Assembly: GCA_013151865.1 (NCBI GenBank)
Contig: JAADHN010000089.1
Coordinates: 1 to 64,000, forward strand
From: Kiritimatiellota bacterium
Lineage (GTDB): Bacteria; Verrucomicrobiota; Lentisphaeria; Oligosphaerales; JAADHN01
Length of the DNA: 64,000 nucleotides
Direction of reading: 5' to 3'
The translations under genes and the position numbers were made by a program. Positions 1 through 8,730 of the stretch are shown in pieces; the stretch's first letter is position 1; every line of letters starts with the position of its first letter. A model generated the notes under the pieces. That model was not told the origin of the DNA and searched no databases. It worked only from the letters and a program-made list of their open reading frames with translations.

Positions 1-69
1 CGGCGGGGCGCTGCGGGCGCCAACCGACGTTGCGTACTCCGCACAACCGGAAACAAGAGGGTTCCACGA

Positions 70-654
70 ATGAGTCGAGTCCCACGACGACGTTTCCTGA
101 GTGACGCATTGCGGGGCGGGTTGGTCTTGGTTACAGGCGGGCTGGCCGGGACCTTGGCGGCTCGACGCAGTACTGCACGGACGGTCTGGCAGATCGACCC
201 GTTCAAGTGCAAACAGTGCGGGCAATGCGCCACCGACTGCGTTCTGGACACCTCGGCCGTGAAGTGCGTCCACGACTATGCCATGTGCGGGTATTGCGAT
301 TTGTGCACGGCCTTTTTCGTGCCGAGTCCGATCTCGTTGAACGCGGGAGCGGAGAACCAGTTGTGTCCCACCGGAGCGATTCGTCGCAAGTTTGTCGAAG
401 ATCCCTATTTTGAATACACCATCGATGAATCGCTGTGCATCGGTTGCGGCAAGTGCGTGCACGGCTGCACCACGTTCGGGAACGGTTCGTTGTACTTGCA
501 AGTGCGTCACAACCTTTGCGTCAACTGCAACGAGTGCGCCATTGCCCGGAATTGCCCGGAATCGGCTTTCGTCCGCCTTCAAGCGGAAACGCCGCATTTC
601 GTCAAACACCTTGGACCCGGTCGGACCGGCGCAGTCGACCTCGCCGGATCGTGA
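70..654 (+). CDS. Tat-exported polyferredoxin (multiple 4Fe-4S clusters)
   Basis: The 194-residue protein probably carries electrons outside the cytoplasmic membrane. The N-terminus has an arginine run (PRRRFL, residues 5-10) followed by a hydrophobic stretch to about residue 30, as in Tat signals that export folded cofactor proteins. Cysteines are spaced for iron-sulfur clusters: 47/50/53/57, 66/73/76/79 with 99, 123/126/129/133 (CIGCGKC) and 150/153/156/162. Several CxxCxxC groups are each followed by a CP or HGC ending. A ribosome site (AAGAGGG) lies about 8 bases before the ATG. The partner reductase, perhaps an FMN-binding or Rnf-like protein, would lie before base 1 and cannot be seen. 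The family (ferredoxin) is certain; the electron partner is unknown. Confidence 0.85.
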   Translation: MSRVPRRRFLSDALRGGLVLVTGGLAGTLAARRSTARTVWQIDPFKCKQCGQCATDCVLDTSAVKCVHDYAMCGYCDLCTAFFVPSPISLNAGAENQLCPTGAIRRKFVEDPYFEYTIDESLCIGCGKCVHGCTTFGNGSLYLQVRHNLCVNCNECAIARNCPESAFVRLQAETPHFVKHLGPGRTGAVDLAGS

Positions 655-706
655 CACACGAGGTTGGCGCCGGAAGTGCGGAGCGGAGGGGTAGGGGGGG
701 GCGATG

Positions 707-1561
707 TCAGGCTCGCGTCCAGCGGACAAACGCCCCGGCAGGCAGTCGATGCTCCCGGCCCGCTTCCCGGATGAGCATTTCTCCGTGCGTTACCCGGCCC
801 GCGTCGGCAAAAATGGCCGTCACCAACCGTTCGAGCACTCTTGGAGTGAAGCCGGGCGTGTGGGCGCTGAGGAGGAGAAAGGCGGGGCCGGCAGGCGGGA
901 GAAGTTTTCGGCACAGGTTGAGCAAATCGGCGAGGTCCGCCTCGATTTTCCAAAACTCGCCGCTGGGTCCCCGCCCGAAAGTGGGGGGATCCAGTACGAT
1001 GCCGGTGTATCGCCGTTTGCGCCGACACTCCCGGGCACAGAACTTCATTGCATCGTCCACGATCCAGCGCACTTGTTCCTCGGGAACGCACTGGAGTTCG
1101 GCGTTCTTTCGGGCCCAAGCAACAACGCCGCGGGCGGCGTCGACGTGTGTAACGGCGGCCCCGCTTCGGGCCATGGCCAGTGTACTTCCGCCGGTGTATG
1201 CGAAGAGATTCAGGGCTTGAAAGCGGCCCTGCAGTCTCCGGCATTGCCGGGTCAGCCACGTCCAGTTGTCGGCCTGCTCGGGGAAAAGTCCGATGTGACC
1301 GAACCCGGTAGGTTTCACGATCCAAGGTCGGTCATGCCAAAAGAGGCGCCACTGTTCCGGCAACGGGTCGGCGGCTCGCCAACGCCCACTGCCGCCGCCG
1401 GAACGGACGTAGACGGCTTGGGCTTTATCCCATTCGGCCTTCGGCAGGGAACGGGGCCACACGGCCTGAGGACACGGGCGGACGATTCGATGGGGCCCGA
1501 TCTGCTCCAATTTCGCGGCCCGACCCGAATCGAGCAGGGCGTATTCAGGACGTCTCGCCAT
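707..1561 (-). CDS. Class I SAM-dependent methyltransferase, RlmI-like
   Basis: This protein of about 284 residues has the Rossmann methyltransferase core. It shows an AdoMet-binding segment NLFAYTGG (118-125), an acidic ribose-binding stretch HVDAARG and a DPPTFGRG motif (191-198). A DPP[ST]F motif at this place is usual in 23S rRNA cytosine/guanine methyltransferases of the RlmI/RlmK group, so rRNA modification is the likely role. The exact base cannot be told. The ATG at 1561 is preferred because the protein then begins MARRPEYALL; an upstream codon would extend it to 1597. It overlaps the end of nagA by 17 bases, so the two are probably co-transcribed. Confidence 0.8.
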   Translation of the reverse strand: MARRPEYALLDSGRAAKLEQIGPHRIVRPCPQAVWPRSLPKAEWDKAQAVYVRSGGGSGRWRAADPLPEQWRLFWHDRPWIVKPTGFGHIGLFPEQADNWTWLTRQCRRLQGRFQALNLFAYTGGSTLAMARSGAAVTHVDAARGVVAWARKNAELQCVPEEQVRWIVDDAMKFCARECRRKRRYTGIVLDPPTFGRGPSGEFWKIEADLADLLNLCRKLLPPAGPAFLLLSAHTPGFTPRVLERLVTAIFADAGRVTHGEMLIREAGREHRLPAGAFVRWTRA

Positions 1562-2786
1562 CCGCTGCCGCCTGTTGTAGTTGCGTACGTGAATCATAGA
1601 CGACCCGTCCGCGAACGATGGTGAGTCTCACCCTGCCGTTTCGGTCGAGCACCACGATGTCGGCCCTCTTCCCTGGTTGAATCACGCCGCGATCCGTGAG
1701 ACCGATGCTGCGAGCGGCGTTGACAGTGGCGCAGGCAACCGCTTCCGAGTGGGTGAGCGATGAGAATCGCACGAGATTGACCACGGCCCGATCCAGGGGG
1801 AGACATGAACCGGCAAGAAGTCCATCGCTCACACGTCGGGACGCGCCGTCGGCGATCCGGATTCGATCACTGCCGAGTCGGTAGAGACCGTCCCCAAGGC
1901 CGGTGCCCTGGACGGCGTCGGAGACAGCCACGAGTCTGTCGCGCGTTTTCGCCCGGCAGACCAAGTCGATCATCCGGGGATGCACGAGAATGCCGTCCAC
2001 AATGAGTTCGATGGAAATGCGGTCATCCGTGAGAGCGACTGTGGTCAGATAGATGTCCCGGTGCGCCAGCAGGGGCATGCGGTTGTAGAAGTGGGTGCAG
2101 CGCGTGGCGCCGGCCTCCACCGCACGCAGGGTCGTTTCACCGTCCGCCGCCGTGTGCCCCATGCTCGGAATCACCCCGTGGTCGCGCAAGATGGGAATGA
2201 TCTCGATGCAGCCTTTTCGTTCCGGGGCGAACGTCATGATGCGGATTTTGCCGTTGCCCGCTTCGAGGAGGTCGCGAAGTTCACCGGGATCCGCGTCCCT
2301 GACGCATTCCTGCTGGGTCCCGCGCATGTTGCTGCTGATGAAAGGTCCCTCCAGATGGAGTCCGACAGGGACTGCCCCGGGGTAATCTTCGCGGCAGGTC
2401 TCGGCCAGTCGACGGACGACGGCCCGCATTTCTTCCCGGGGCGCCGAGATCACTGTCGGCAAGAATGTGGTGACGCCGTGGGCCGCCAAGGCTTGCGACA
2501 TCGGGACAAGGTCCGGCATGGTGTCGGATGCCATGACGGACGTTGCGCCTGCGCCGTGAATATGGGTATCGACCATGCCGGGGATGGCGCAGTCGTCCGG
2601 GGCATGGATCTGCGGCACGTCCTGGACCCCGCGGAAAGCGGAGGCCCCGCCCACGGCATGAATCATGCCGCCCCGGCACAAGATCGCGGCATTGTGGATT
2701 TCCTGGAACGGCGTGAGGCAACGTCCCACCAGCAACAGCATGGGAGAATCGGGCCGTTCGTTTGAGGTCGTTTCTTGAATGTCCAC
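1545..2786 (-). CDS. nagA: N-acetylglucosamine-6-phosphate deacetylase
   Basis: NagA removes acetate from GlcNAc-6-phosphate, giving glucosamine-6-phosphate in amino-sugar recycling or catabolism. The amidohydrolase signature is present: DTHIHGAG (metal-binding HxH), HLEGPFIS, MGHTAAD, a late VSDAVQGTG (catalytic Asp) and a C-terminal KRADIVVLD return strand. I chose the GTG at 2786 because AGGAGAGG lies just upstream, giving 413 residues. The ATG at 2741 gives 398 residues and is a reasonable alternative. Longer in-frame extensions to 3308 are arginine-rich noise. No nagB or transporter is adjacent. The next gene downstream on the strand is the overlapping methyltransferase. Confidence 0.85.
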   Translation of the reverse strand: MDIQETTSNERPDSPMLLLVGRCLTPFQEIHNAAILCRGGMIHAVGGASAFRGVQDVPQIHAPDDCAIPGMVDTHIHGAGATSVMASDTMPDLVPMSQALAAHGVTTFLPTVISAPREEMRAVVRRLAETCREDYPGAVPVGLHLEGPFISSNMRGTQQECVRDADPGELRDLLEAGNGKIRIMTFAPERKGCIEIIPILRDHGVIPSMGHTAADGETTLRAVEAGATRCTHFYNRMPLLAHRDIYLTTVALTDDRISIELIVDGILVHPRMIDLVCRAKTRDRLVAVSDAVQGTGLGDGLYRLGSDRIRIADGASRRVSDGLLAGSCLPLDRAVVNLVRFSSLTHSEAVACATVNAARSIGLTDRGVIQPGKRADIVVLDRNGRVRLTIVRGRVVYDSRTQLQQAAADGETS

Positions 2787-3138
2787 GGTCCTCTCCTGCA
2801 CCGGAGGTCCCTCTTGATTCTGGCCGAAAGCCCCAAAGCATCCACCCGGCCGCCGGGAGACTGTTTGCAACGCCGGGCGTTTCCGGAGACGTCGCATCGC
2901 GGAGATCCATGTAATCATACGCCGAATTCCGCGAAAGGCAACGAGGCGAGCACGGGCGACGGACTTCCGAGGCGGCGTCCCTGTGCCTGAGAATGCCTGT
3001 ATCGACCTCCGAACGACACGGGGCGTGTTCGGACCGTACAAGTTCCGCAGGTTCGCGCTTGACGCCTCGGACACCCCGAGGTATCGTGGCGGTCGCGGGC
3101 ACGCCTTCGCTTTCCGGTTGCCGACAAAGGAGAATGTC
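2787..3138. other. Divergent intergenic region nagA / PspC-like gene
   Basis: This 352-base spacer lies between the start of nagA (minus strand) and the PspC-like gene (plus strand), so it must hold promoters for both directions. I see no clear -35/-10 pair, terminator hairpin or conserved small ORF in it. Confidence 0.5.
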
Positions 3139-3327
3139 ATGCCGCTCACCAAGTCGGCAAAAGAGCGTATCCTGGCCGGGGTCTGCGGTGGGATTGCGGA
3201 GTGGTTGGGCTGGGACCCGACGTTGGTCCGGATTGCGTTCGTGGCGATTGCGATCATGAGCGGGGGCATGCCGGGAATCGCGGCGTACATTATCCTGTGG
3301 CTGATCATGCCCGGTCCGCGGCATTGA
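3139..3327 (+). CDS. Small PspC-domain membrane protein
   Basis: The 62-residue protein is essentially one PspC domain. It starts MPLTKSAKERILAGVCGG, the hallmark PspC opening, then has the (W)xxDPTLVRIAFV segment and a hydrophobic tail ending YIILWLIMPG. PspC domains sit in the inner membrane. In enterobacteria PspC senses envelope stress, but stand-alone copies in other phyla are of unknown role. AAAGGAG lies six bases before the ATG and fixes this start; the longer open frame upstream has no ribosome site. No pspA or pspB is nearby. Confidence 0.85.
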   Translation: MPLTKSAKERILAGVCGGIAEWLGWDPTLVRIAFVAIAIMSGGMPGIAAYIILWLIMPGPRH

Positions 3328-3630
3328 TCAGGGCGAAACTTCGGCGTGCCCGGATGTTTCGCGCGGGAGATCTTGCGACATCGCCGGGCCGATCCCCAAA
3401 CGCATGATACGATTCATATTCACTGCGTCCCGTGGGCCTGCCATCCGACTGGTTTTCCGACACGACACGGCAACGACCGAAACCCGCAAACCGCCAACAT
3501 GCCGAGAACGTCGAGGAGTGTCGCGAGTGGGGGACAGGATGCGAGCAACTCGGTGACTTTGGCGTCCCGGCGGTCCACTCCTGAGTCGTCCGATGCAGGA
3601 CAACCGTCGCAGTGGGCGGACACCGTGCGA
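3328..3630. other. Intergenic region without a recognised gene
   Basis: This is the spacer between the PspC-like gene and trmB. Open frames run through it on both strands, but none has a ribosome site or a recognisable domain. It could become shorter if trmB starts upstream. Confidence 0.4.
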
Positions 3631-4311
3631 ATGGAGAAGGCGTGTAAGGTCAAGCCCCGCAATGCCGGGGCCTCAAGCACGAGACGCCCCCGAAACAAGC
3701 TTTTTTTTCAAGGTGATGGGACGGTAGTGATTCATATTCTCACAAACACCTATTCCGTGATCGATCCGTGCTTTGCTCGAGGCGCTCGAGAAGTCGAGTT
3801 GGACATGGGATGCGGCAAGGGGCGTTTCCTGTTGGGCTTGGCGCGGCGTTACCCGGAGCGTGTCGTTTTGGGAAGCGACGTGATGCTCGGTCGGTTACGC
3901 CGGGTGCAACGGAAGGTGGATCGATTCGGCCTGCGGAACGTGGAACTCCTTCGCGCCGAGAATCTCGAGTTGGCGGCTTTTTTGTTGCCGGACCGGTCCA
4001 TCCACCGGGTCCACCTGTTGTGTCCAGATCCGTGGCCCAAGGCCCGACACCGGGGACGTCGGCTGATCACGTCCGAATTCATTGGGCGCCTGCTGCGGAT
4101 CCTGGCGCCCCAAGCCGTCTTCCATGTGGCCACCGACCATGCTCCCTACCTCGAGGTGATCGAGGCGGTCGCCGGAAAGGCGTCCGGCCTTGAACCGGCG
4201 CCAACTGCGGTCGACGACATCGCGGACCTGCGGACGGACTTCGAATTGCAATGGCTTGCGGAGGGACGTCAGGTGCGGCATCTGTCGTATCGTTTCATAC
4301 CGGCGGAATGA
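3631..4311 (+). CDS. trmB: tRNA (guanine-46-N7)-methyltransferase
   Basis: TrmB methylates G46 in the tRNA variable loop using AdoMet. Recognisable features are the AdoMet site VELDMGCGKGRFLL, the GSDV ribose-binding strand, the LLCPDPWPKARH motif that defines the family, and the C-terminal TDFELQWLAEG segment. The start is uncertain. The ATG at 3631 gives 226 residues with a basic, unstructured N-terminus. A GTG at 3727, after a purine-rich stretch, would give a 194-residue protein starting VIHILTNTYS, nearer the minimal domain. An eight-T run lies between the two, in the region whose coding status is unsure. Function is firm. Confidence 0.85.
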   Translation: MEKACKVKPRNAGASSTRRPRNKLFFQGDGTVVIHILTNTYSVIDPCFARGAREVELDMGCGKGRFLLGLARRYPERVVLGSDVMLGRLRRVQRKVDRFGLRNVELLRAENLELAAFLLPDRSIHRVHLLCPDPWPKARHRGRRLITSEFIGRLLRILAPQAVFHVATDHAPYLEVIEAVAGKASGLEPAPTAVDDIADLRTDFELQWLAEGRQVRHLSYRFIPAE

Positions 4312-4659
4312 CGGCGGACGGACGCAGCCGGTCATCCGCAACGGCTTCCCGTCTCAACAAGGGACCCGTGTGCGGCCACCGGGGGGGGCGCCCCCCTTGT
4401 GCGTGGGGAGAAGCACGATAGATTGGGTTGTGTTCGGGAATACGAGATCTGCGGATTGTCTCGGAGAAATCCATCACGCAGGCAAACTCGCCAATGCCGG
4501 GCCGAAGGCAGGTCGCCCCGTGCTCCCGACCGATCCTCCCTGGTGGGAGGGCGGATCGCGCGCAGCGAGGACAGCGATCCACCTCGGTCGGAGAACGGCG
4601 ACCCCACGGATCGCGCGCGGTACCGCCACGCCATCGCCTGACAACGGAGATCCGATCAA
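4312..4659. other. Intergenic region with a G8/C6 palindrome
   Basis: There is no supportable gene in these 348 bases. A self-complementary run of G and C sits at 4383-4396, about 70 bases past the trmB stop, and a CTCCC-TGGT-GGGAG hairpin lies near 4547. Neither is followed by a T tract, so I do not call them terminators. Confidence 0.4.
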
Positions 4660-4953
4660 ATGCTGTATCTGCTGCCCAGTTGGCGGGAGCTTCTCCTTGA
4701 TACACCGTCGCTGATGATTCCCCTCTGGCAGGTATTGCTCTTTATTGTACTCATCAGTCTGGCTTCGGTGTTCGAGCGGTACCGTCTCGTCTTGATCCTG
4801 GCGTACACATTTGCTTTTTACTGGGTTTTTGTGGAGAACTTGAAGTCGTTGTGCGTCAACAAGGTTTCCATCTTCACGGTCGTGATTTTTCTCCTGTTCG
4901 GGATTCTTGGCCTCGGCCTGGCCGTTTACCACATGGCCACGGCCAAGTACTGA
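4660..4953 (+). CDS. Small membrane protein of unknown function
   Basis: This is a 97-residue protein with three likely membrane spans (about residues 20-38, 43-62 and 70-92), separated by short charged links (FERYR, ENLKSLCVNK). A ribosome site CGGAG lies 8-10 bases before the ATG. It shows no family signature that I recognise. It is transcribed in the same direction as the caspase-like lipoprotein 90 bases downstream, and the two may be co-expressed. Confidence 0.7.
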   Translation: MLYLLPSWRELLLDTPSLMIPLWQVLLFIVLISLASVFERYRLVLILAYTFAFYWVFVENLKSLCVNKVSIFTVVIFLLFGILGLGLAVYHMATAKY

Positions 4954-5043
4954 AGTCTTCCACCGAGGGTCCGGCGCCGTCGAAACAGATTAGCCGGGCC
5001 GGTCCCCCATGTTGTGGCGGCGAGAGGCGGATCGAGGTGTCGG

Positions 5044-5952
5044 ATGCGGACGCTGGCAGCGGTCTTGGCGGGAGCCCTGCTCTGTGGGATTGTCACCGGG
5101 TGCCGGGAGTTCGTCCCGTCGGCCGGGCCTGGAAGAGACGGACGGAAACGATGGCAGGTTTCTCCCCGACTCGGGCTCGACAGCGACCGGCGTCCGAACC
5201 GGCGCAGGGACGAGCTGGCGGCTGTGATCTGCGTATACAGTCGTTACCCCTGGTACATGGCCGAGCTGACTCCCTGGCGTGACTCGATTCCGTTGCTTCG
5301 CCAATCCATGTGCGACACGCTGGGGATTCGGCCGGAGAACGTTTGGACGTATGCAGACCCCGGCGCTGACGATCTCGAAGGAATTATTGATCGCTGTGCT
5401 CGCGAATTCAAGGATAAACGTGTCATTTTCTACCTTGCCGCGCATCTGCGGAAGAACGGGCGGTTGCTGACTGCCGGGGGGCGTTTCCTTCGGTTGGCGG
5501 AGCTGATGCGGCGAATCGACGCGGCGTCCAGCATTCGTATCTTTATCCTGGACGCCTGTTATGCCGCTTCCGCCGAGCGTTACGGCCCGTTCAGGAAGGA
5601 CTTGACTCGGTGGTATGCCGCCGGGGAAGGCCGTCCGGCCCAAGCTTTCGACCGGGGGTTTCGGAGCGCGCGGGCCGAACGTTTTTTTGCGCGGGTATTC
5701 GGCGTAAACAAGGCACGAATCGACAGTCGGTCCTTTTTCGCACTGACGCTGGCCGGCGCACTTCGAAAGGCGGTCTCACAGGCCGATGCGCAGCCGGTGA
5801 CCGCTGCGTCCGTGGCGGAAGAACTCCACAACCTGGCCGTGGAGTTCCGCCGGCAAACCCGGATTACCCGTGTGCCGGTCCCCGTTTGCGTCGCCGGGAG
5901 CGCCGTCGATCCAATCCTTTACGAACCGGGTGCCGCTCCGCTTCCTGAATGA
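5044..5952 (+). CDS. Caspase-like (peptidase C14 fold) lipoprotein
   Basis: This is a lipoprotein of about 302 residues. Residues 1-20 are a signal peptide ending in a lipobox (IVTGC, Cys20 as lipidation site). The body resembles the caspase/metacaspase fold. A strand ends in His134 (VIFYLAAHLRKNG) and the next core strand ends in Cys172 (IRIFILDACYAAS), the usual His-Cys dyad positions, although the typical GHG is AHL here. A linear peptide-binding segment with LLTAGG lies between them. It would act outside the inner membrane. The ATG at 5044 has GAGGTG upstream; a start at 5014 would bury the signal peptide. The caspase assignment rests on dyad spacing and hydrophobic pattern. The substrate is unknown. 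Confidence 0.65.
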   Translation: MRTLAAVLAGALLCGIVTGCREFVPSAGPGRDGRKRWQVSPRLGLDSDRRPNRRRDELAAVICVYSRYPWYMAELTPWRDSIPLLRQSMCDTLGIRPENVWTYADPGADDLEGIIDRCAREFKDKRVIFYLAAHLRKNGRLLTAGGRFLRLAELMRRIDAASSIRIFILDACYAASAERYGPFRKDLTRWYAAGEGRPAQAFDRGFRSARAERFFARVFGVNKARIDSRSFFALTLAGALRKAVSQADAQPVTAASVAEELHNLAVEFRRQTRITRVPVPVCVAGSAVDPILYEPGAAPLPE

Positions 5953-6214
5953 CCGCTGCGAAACGGCTTGGAACGGAATGGGGGCCGCGCCTTGTCCGGC
6001 GCCGGAAGTGCAGAGAGGTGGCTGCCGACTGATTGTCGGACGGGGTTCGTGCGGAACGAGTCGGCATCTCGATCGGTGTTTTTCGGCTCGACCATCTGTC
6101 GCGCGCCCGCGCCAGCCGGTGCGCGGGTGTGCTGAGATTCCGATCACTCTTGCCATGAAGACGTTGCCGGGAAAGAAAAACTCAGTTCTCCCCCACAGAA
6201 TGACCGAGTGAAAC
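5953..6214. other. Spacer before the BNR_4 gene
   Basis: I see no gene here. A GC-rich inverted repeat lies around 6097-6128. The true 5' end of the following coding sequence is unclear, so non-coding sequence may continue to about 6590. Confidence 0.35.
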
Positions 6215-8602
6215 ATGGTTTGCCCATCCCGGAAATCCCGCTGGACCGTCGGAATACCGTATTTCGGCGAAGTGTTTCGTTCCTGTCACGGTTTTCTCCC
6301 TCGAGCGGTCCTCTTCCGGTCTCGAACGAGGAGCCGGCCCGGCGCCCGCTGCAATCTGCGGAAGGAGAGTCGTTCGCAATGCGCCTGCCATGTGTCGGTT
6401 CCAGCAGAACTCCTCTGGCCGGGCAAAAGGCAAGTGCTCACTTGTCGGTCGGCAAACAGATCTGCGGCGGCTTTCCAGAAGATTCGGCCTTCCCCTTCGT
6501 CGGGATCGACCTGCGCAGGCAATCGCCACGACCGTGCGGTCAATCGACTCGCGGGACCTTCCTCCCGTGCCGGTGAACTCTGCTCTTCCGGCGGATTTGC
6601 CCGGTGGAGTGCCTGTCATGCCGCCGCATTATTGTTGTTCGGTCATACTGCAGCGGCTTCTGCCCAAGGGCCGGCCCCGGGCGACTGGTGCAGTTTCGGC
6701 GGTCGCAGAAGCTGGGCGGAGGCACGCGGTCTGCGGATGCCGCGGACCGCCGTGAGTGTAGCCGTATGGGTGCGTTTGGAGGCCGTGACGGACAGCCAGG
6801 TTTTCGTGTCGCGGGCAGGGGCGGGGGAGCAGTTTACGTTTTATGTTTTCGACGGACGTGTGCGTATGCTGATCGAGTATCGGCCGGGCCGATACGCCTA
6901 TGCCGCGGCGCCCTTGCCTCCCCCGGGCGTGCCGACGCATTATCTCGGAACGTGGGATGGGGCACAAGTCCGGATCTATCGAAATGGTCTGGCGGCGGGC
7001 GTAGCGGTTGCACGCGGCGCAATGCCGCCATCGAATGCCCCCGTTTGCATCGGAGCGCTTGAGGGGCGGACGCGTTTTCTGCATGGCGCCTTGGCCCATA
7101 TCCAGGTTTGGGGTCGAAGTCTGGATGCCGATGACGCCGTCGGGCTGGCCGCAAACCGAAACGACACTCGCCGTCTATCGCGTGGAAGACTTGCGTGGTG
7201 GACGCCTGCTTCCGGCCGCCCCGCCGTGCTCCGGAACCGGGCAGTACAAGAGGGAACGCTTGCCATGTTGCACGAGACTCCTGCCGTGGTCGGCAAAGTC
7301 GAGGACGGGTATCGCGGCATCTGGTACAGCAACCAACCGACCGGTAACGAGTATGCCTACAAGTACAGCGGCGGGTTGGGGACGTACTGCGCGAAGCACA
7401 TCCCCATGGCCGTGCACAGCCCGGAAACACGAAAGACATTCTTCTGCTGGGGCGGCCGGCCGGCGGATCGCAATGTCCTGTGGCATATGATCGGAGTCTT
7501 CGACCATCGCACGAGGCGGGTTTCGCGTCCGGTGTTTCTATTGAATAAGCACACGGACGACGCTCACGACAATCCGGTGTTGCAGATCGATGCTCACGGG
7601 TTTGTCTGGGTCTTTTCGAGTGCCCACGGAACGGCGCGTCCGGGGTTCATCCATCGAAGCCTGGCGCCTTTTTCCATTGACCGATTCGAGCAGGTGCTCA
7701 GCCAGAACTTCTCTTACCCTCAGCCGTGGGTTGTCCCGGATCAGGGCTTCGTGTTTCTCCAAACCCTTTACCGCAAGGGCAGACGCTTTCTGTTCAGTTC
7801 CCGCAGTCCGGACGGACGCACATGGGACGAGCCCGTCTGTTATGCGTGCATGGATGAAGGCCACTATCAGGTGAGCTGGCCATGGAAAAACAAGGTGGGG
7901 ACGGCGTTCAACTATCACCCTGCCGGTAAAGGGCTGAACTGGCGCACAAATCTTTACTACATGGAAACACTCGACGGAGGTCGGACATGGCGTACGGTGG
8001 ACGGAAAGCGCCTCGAGACACCGTTGCGGCGTCCGCAAAGCAGGGCCCTGGTGCACGACTATGCCGCGGAGGGCTGGAATGTGTACATGAAGGATTTGAA
8101 CTACGATGCCGAGGGAGGACCGGTCATCCTTTATCTGCTCAGCCGGGGTTGGCGTCCGGGCCCGGAGGACGGCCCTCGTGTCTGGCAAACGGCGCACTGG
8201 ACCGGATCCCGCTGGGACATCCGTCGGATCACCGAATCGGACAACTGTTACGACACCGGATGTCTCCACGTGGAGTCGAATGGCGTATGGCGACTGATTG
8301 CGCCGACCGAACCCGGGCCGCAGCCGTACAATCCCGGCGGTGAGGTGGCAATGTGGCTCAGCAGGGACGAGGGGCGGAGTTGGCGGAAAACCAAGCAATT
8401 GACCCACAACAGTCAATACAATCACAACTATTGCCGTCGCCCGTTGCGCGCCGCACCGGCGTTTTATGCATTCTGGGCCGACGGGAACCCGCGTGAACCT
8501 TCCGCTTCGCGCTTGTATTTCACGGATCGAGCCGGTTCGCATGTCTGGCGGTTGCCGGGCCGCATGACGACGGATTGGGAAGTGCCGGAGGTCGTGCGGT
8601 GA
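6215..8602 (+). CDS. Secreted LamG-like / BNR_4 propeller protein
   Basis: This appears to be an exported carbohydrate-active or carbohydrate-binding protein. A hydrophobic signal (residues 132-149 of this frame, ending AAASA/Q) is followed by a concanavalin/LamG-like domain (about 155-300; VSVAVWVRLEA, IYRNGLAAG). A long BNR_4-type propeller follows (from VEDGYRGIWYSNQ through SSAHG to the C-terminus) with Asp-box-like turns SPDGRTW, TLDGGRTW and SRDEGRSW. BNR_4 propellers occur in some ulvan-type polysaccharide lyases; that activity is only a possibility here. The oddity is the start. The first 130 residues are low-complexity, and no ATG or GTG stands directly before the signal peptide, so the coding start is unresolved or damaged. 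Confidence 0.75.
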   Translation: MVCPSRKSRWTVGIPYFGEVFRSCHGFLPRAVLFRSRTRSRPGARCNLRKESRSQCACHVSVPAELLWPGKRQVLTCRSANRSAAAFQKIRPSPSSGSTCAGNRHDRAVNRLAGPSSRAGELCSSGGFARWSACHAAALLLFGHTAAASAQGPAPGDWCSFGGRRSWAEARGLRMPRTAVSVAVWVRLEAVTDSQVFVSRAGAGEQFTFYVFDGRVRMLIEYRPGRYAYAAAPLPPPGVPTHYLGTWDGAQVRIYRNGLAAGVAVARGAMPPSNAPVCIGALEGRTRFLHGALAHIQVWGRSLDADDAVGLAANRNDTRRLSRGRLAWWTPASGRPAVLRNRAVQEGTLAMLHETPAVVGKVEDGYRGIWYSNQPTGNEYAYKYSGGLGTYCAKHIPMAVHSPETRKTFFCWGGRPADRNVLWHMIGVFDHRTRRVSRPVFLLNKHTDDAHDNPVLQIDAHGFVWVFSSAHGTARPGFIHRSLAPFSIDRFEQVLSQNFSYPQPWVVPDQGFVFLQTLYRKGRRFLFSSRSPDGRTWDEPVCYACMDEGHYQVSWPWKNKVGTAFNYHPAGKGLNWRTNLYYMETLDGGRTWRTVDGKRLETPLRRPQSRALVHDYAAEGWNVYMKDLNYDAEGGPVILYLLSRGWRPGPEDGPRVWQTAHWTGSRWDIRRITESDNCYDTGCLHVESNGVWRLIAPTEPGPQPYNPGGEVAMWLSRDEGRSWRKTKQLTHNSQYNHNYCRRPLRAAPAFYAFWADGNPREPSASRLYFTDRAGSHVWRLPGRMTTDWEVPEVVR

Positions 8603-8730
8603 GGCGTGTCCGACCAAACCTTGCCTGCGGTCTTTTCCGCGGAACCGGGCCGTCACCGGTCGAATCGTTCGATTTCGCGCAGGCGTCCCCGGGAAGGGTC
8701 GGGCATTGGAAAGCAAAAGGAGCGATCACG

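Noticed and set aside
4383-4396. GC-only palindrome after trmB
   Set aside because: No T tract follows and the run is only G and C, so it is not a convincing terminator.
6260-6300. Weak similarity to the dispersed element (GCGAAGTGTTTCG)
   Set aside because: Only about ten bases match and flanks diverge.
6182-6619. Minus-strand frame opposite the start of the BNR_4 gene
   Set aside because: No domain, no ribosome site; typical antisense open frame of GC-rich DNA.
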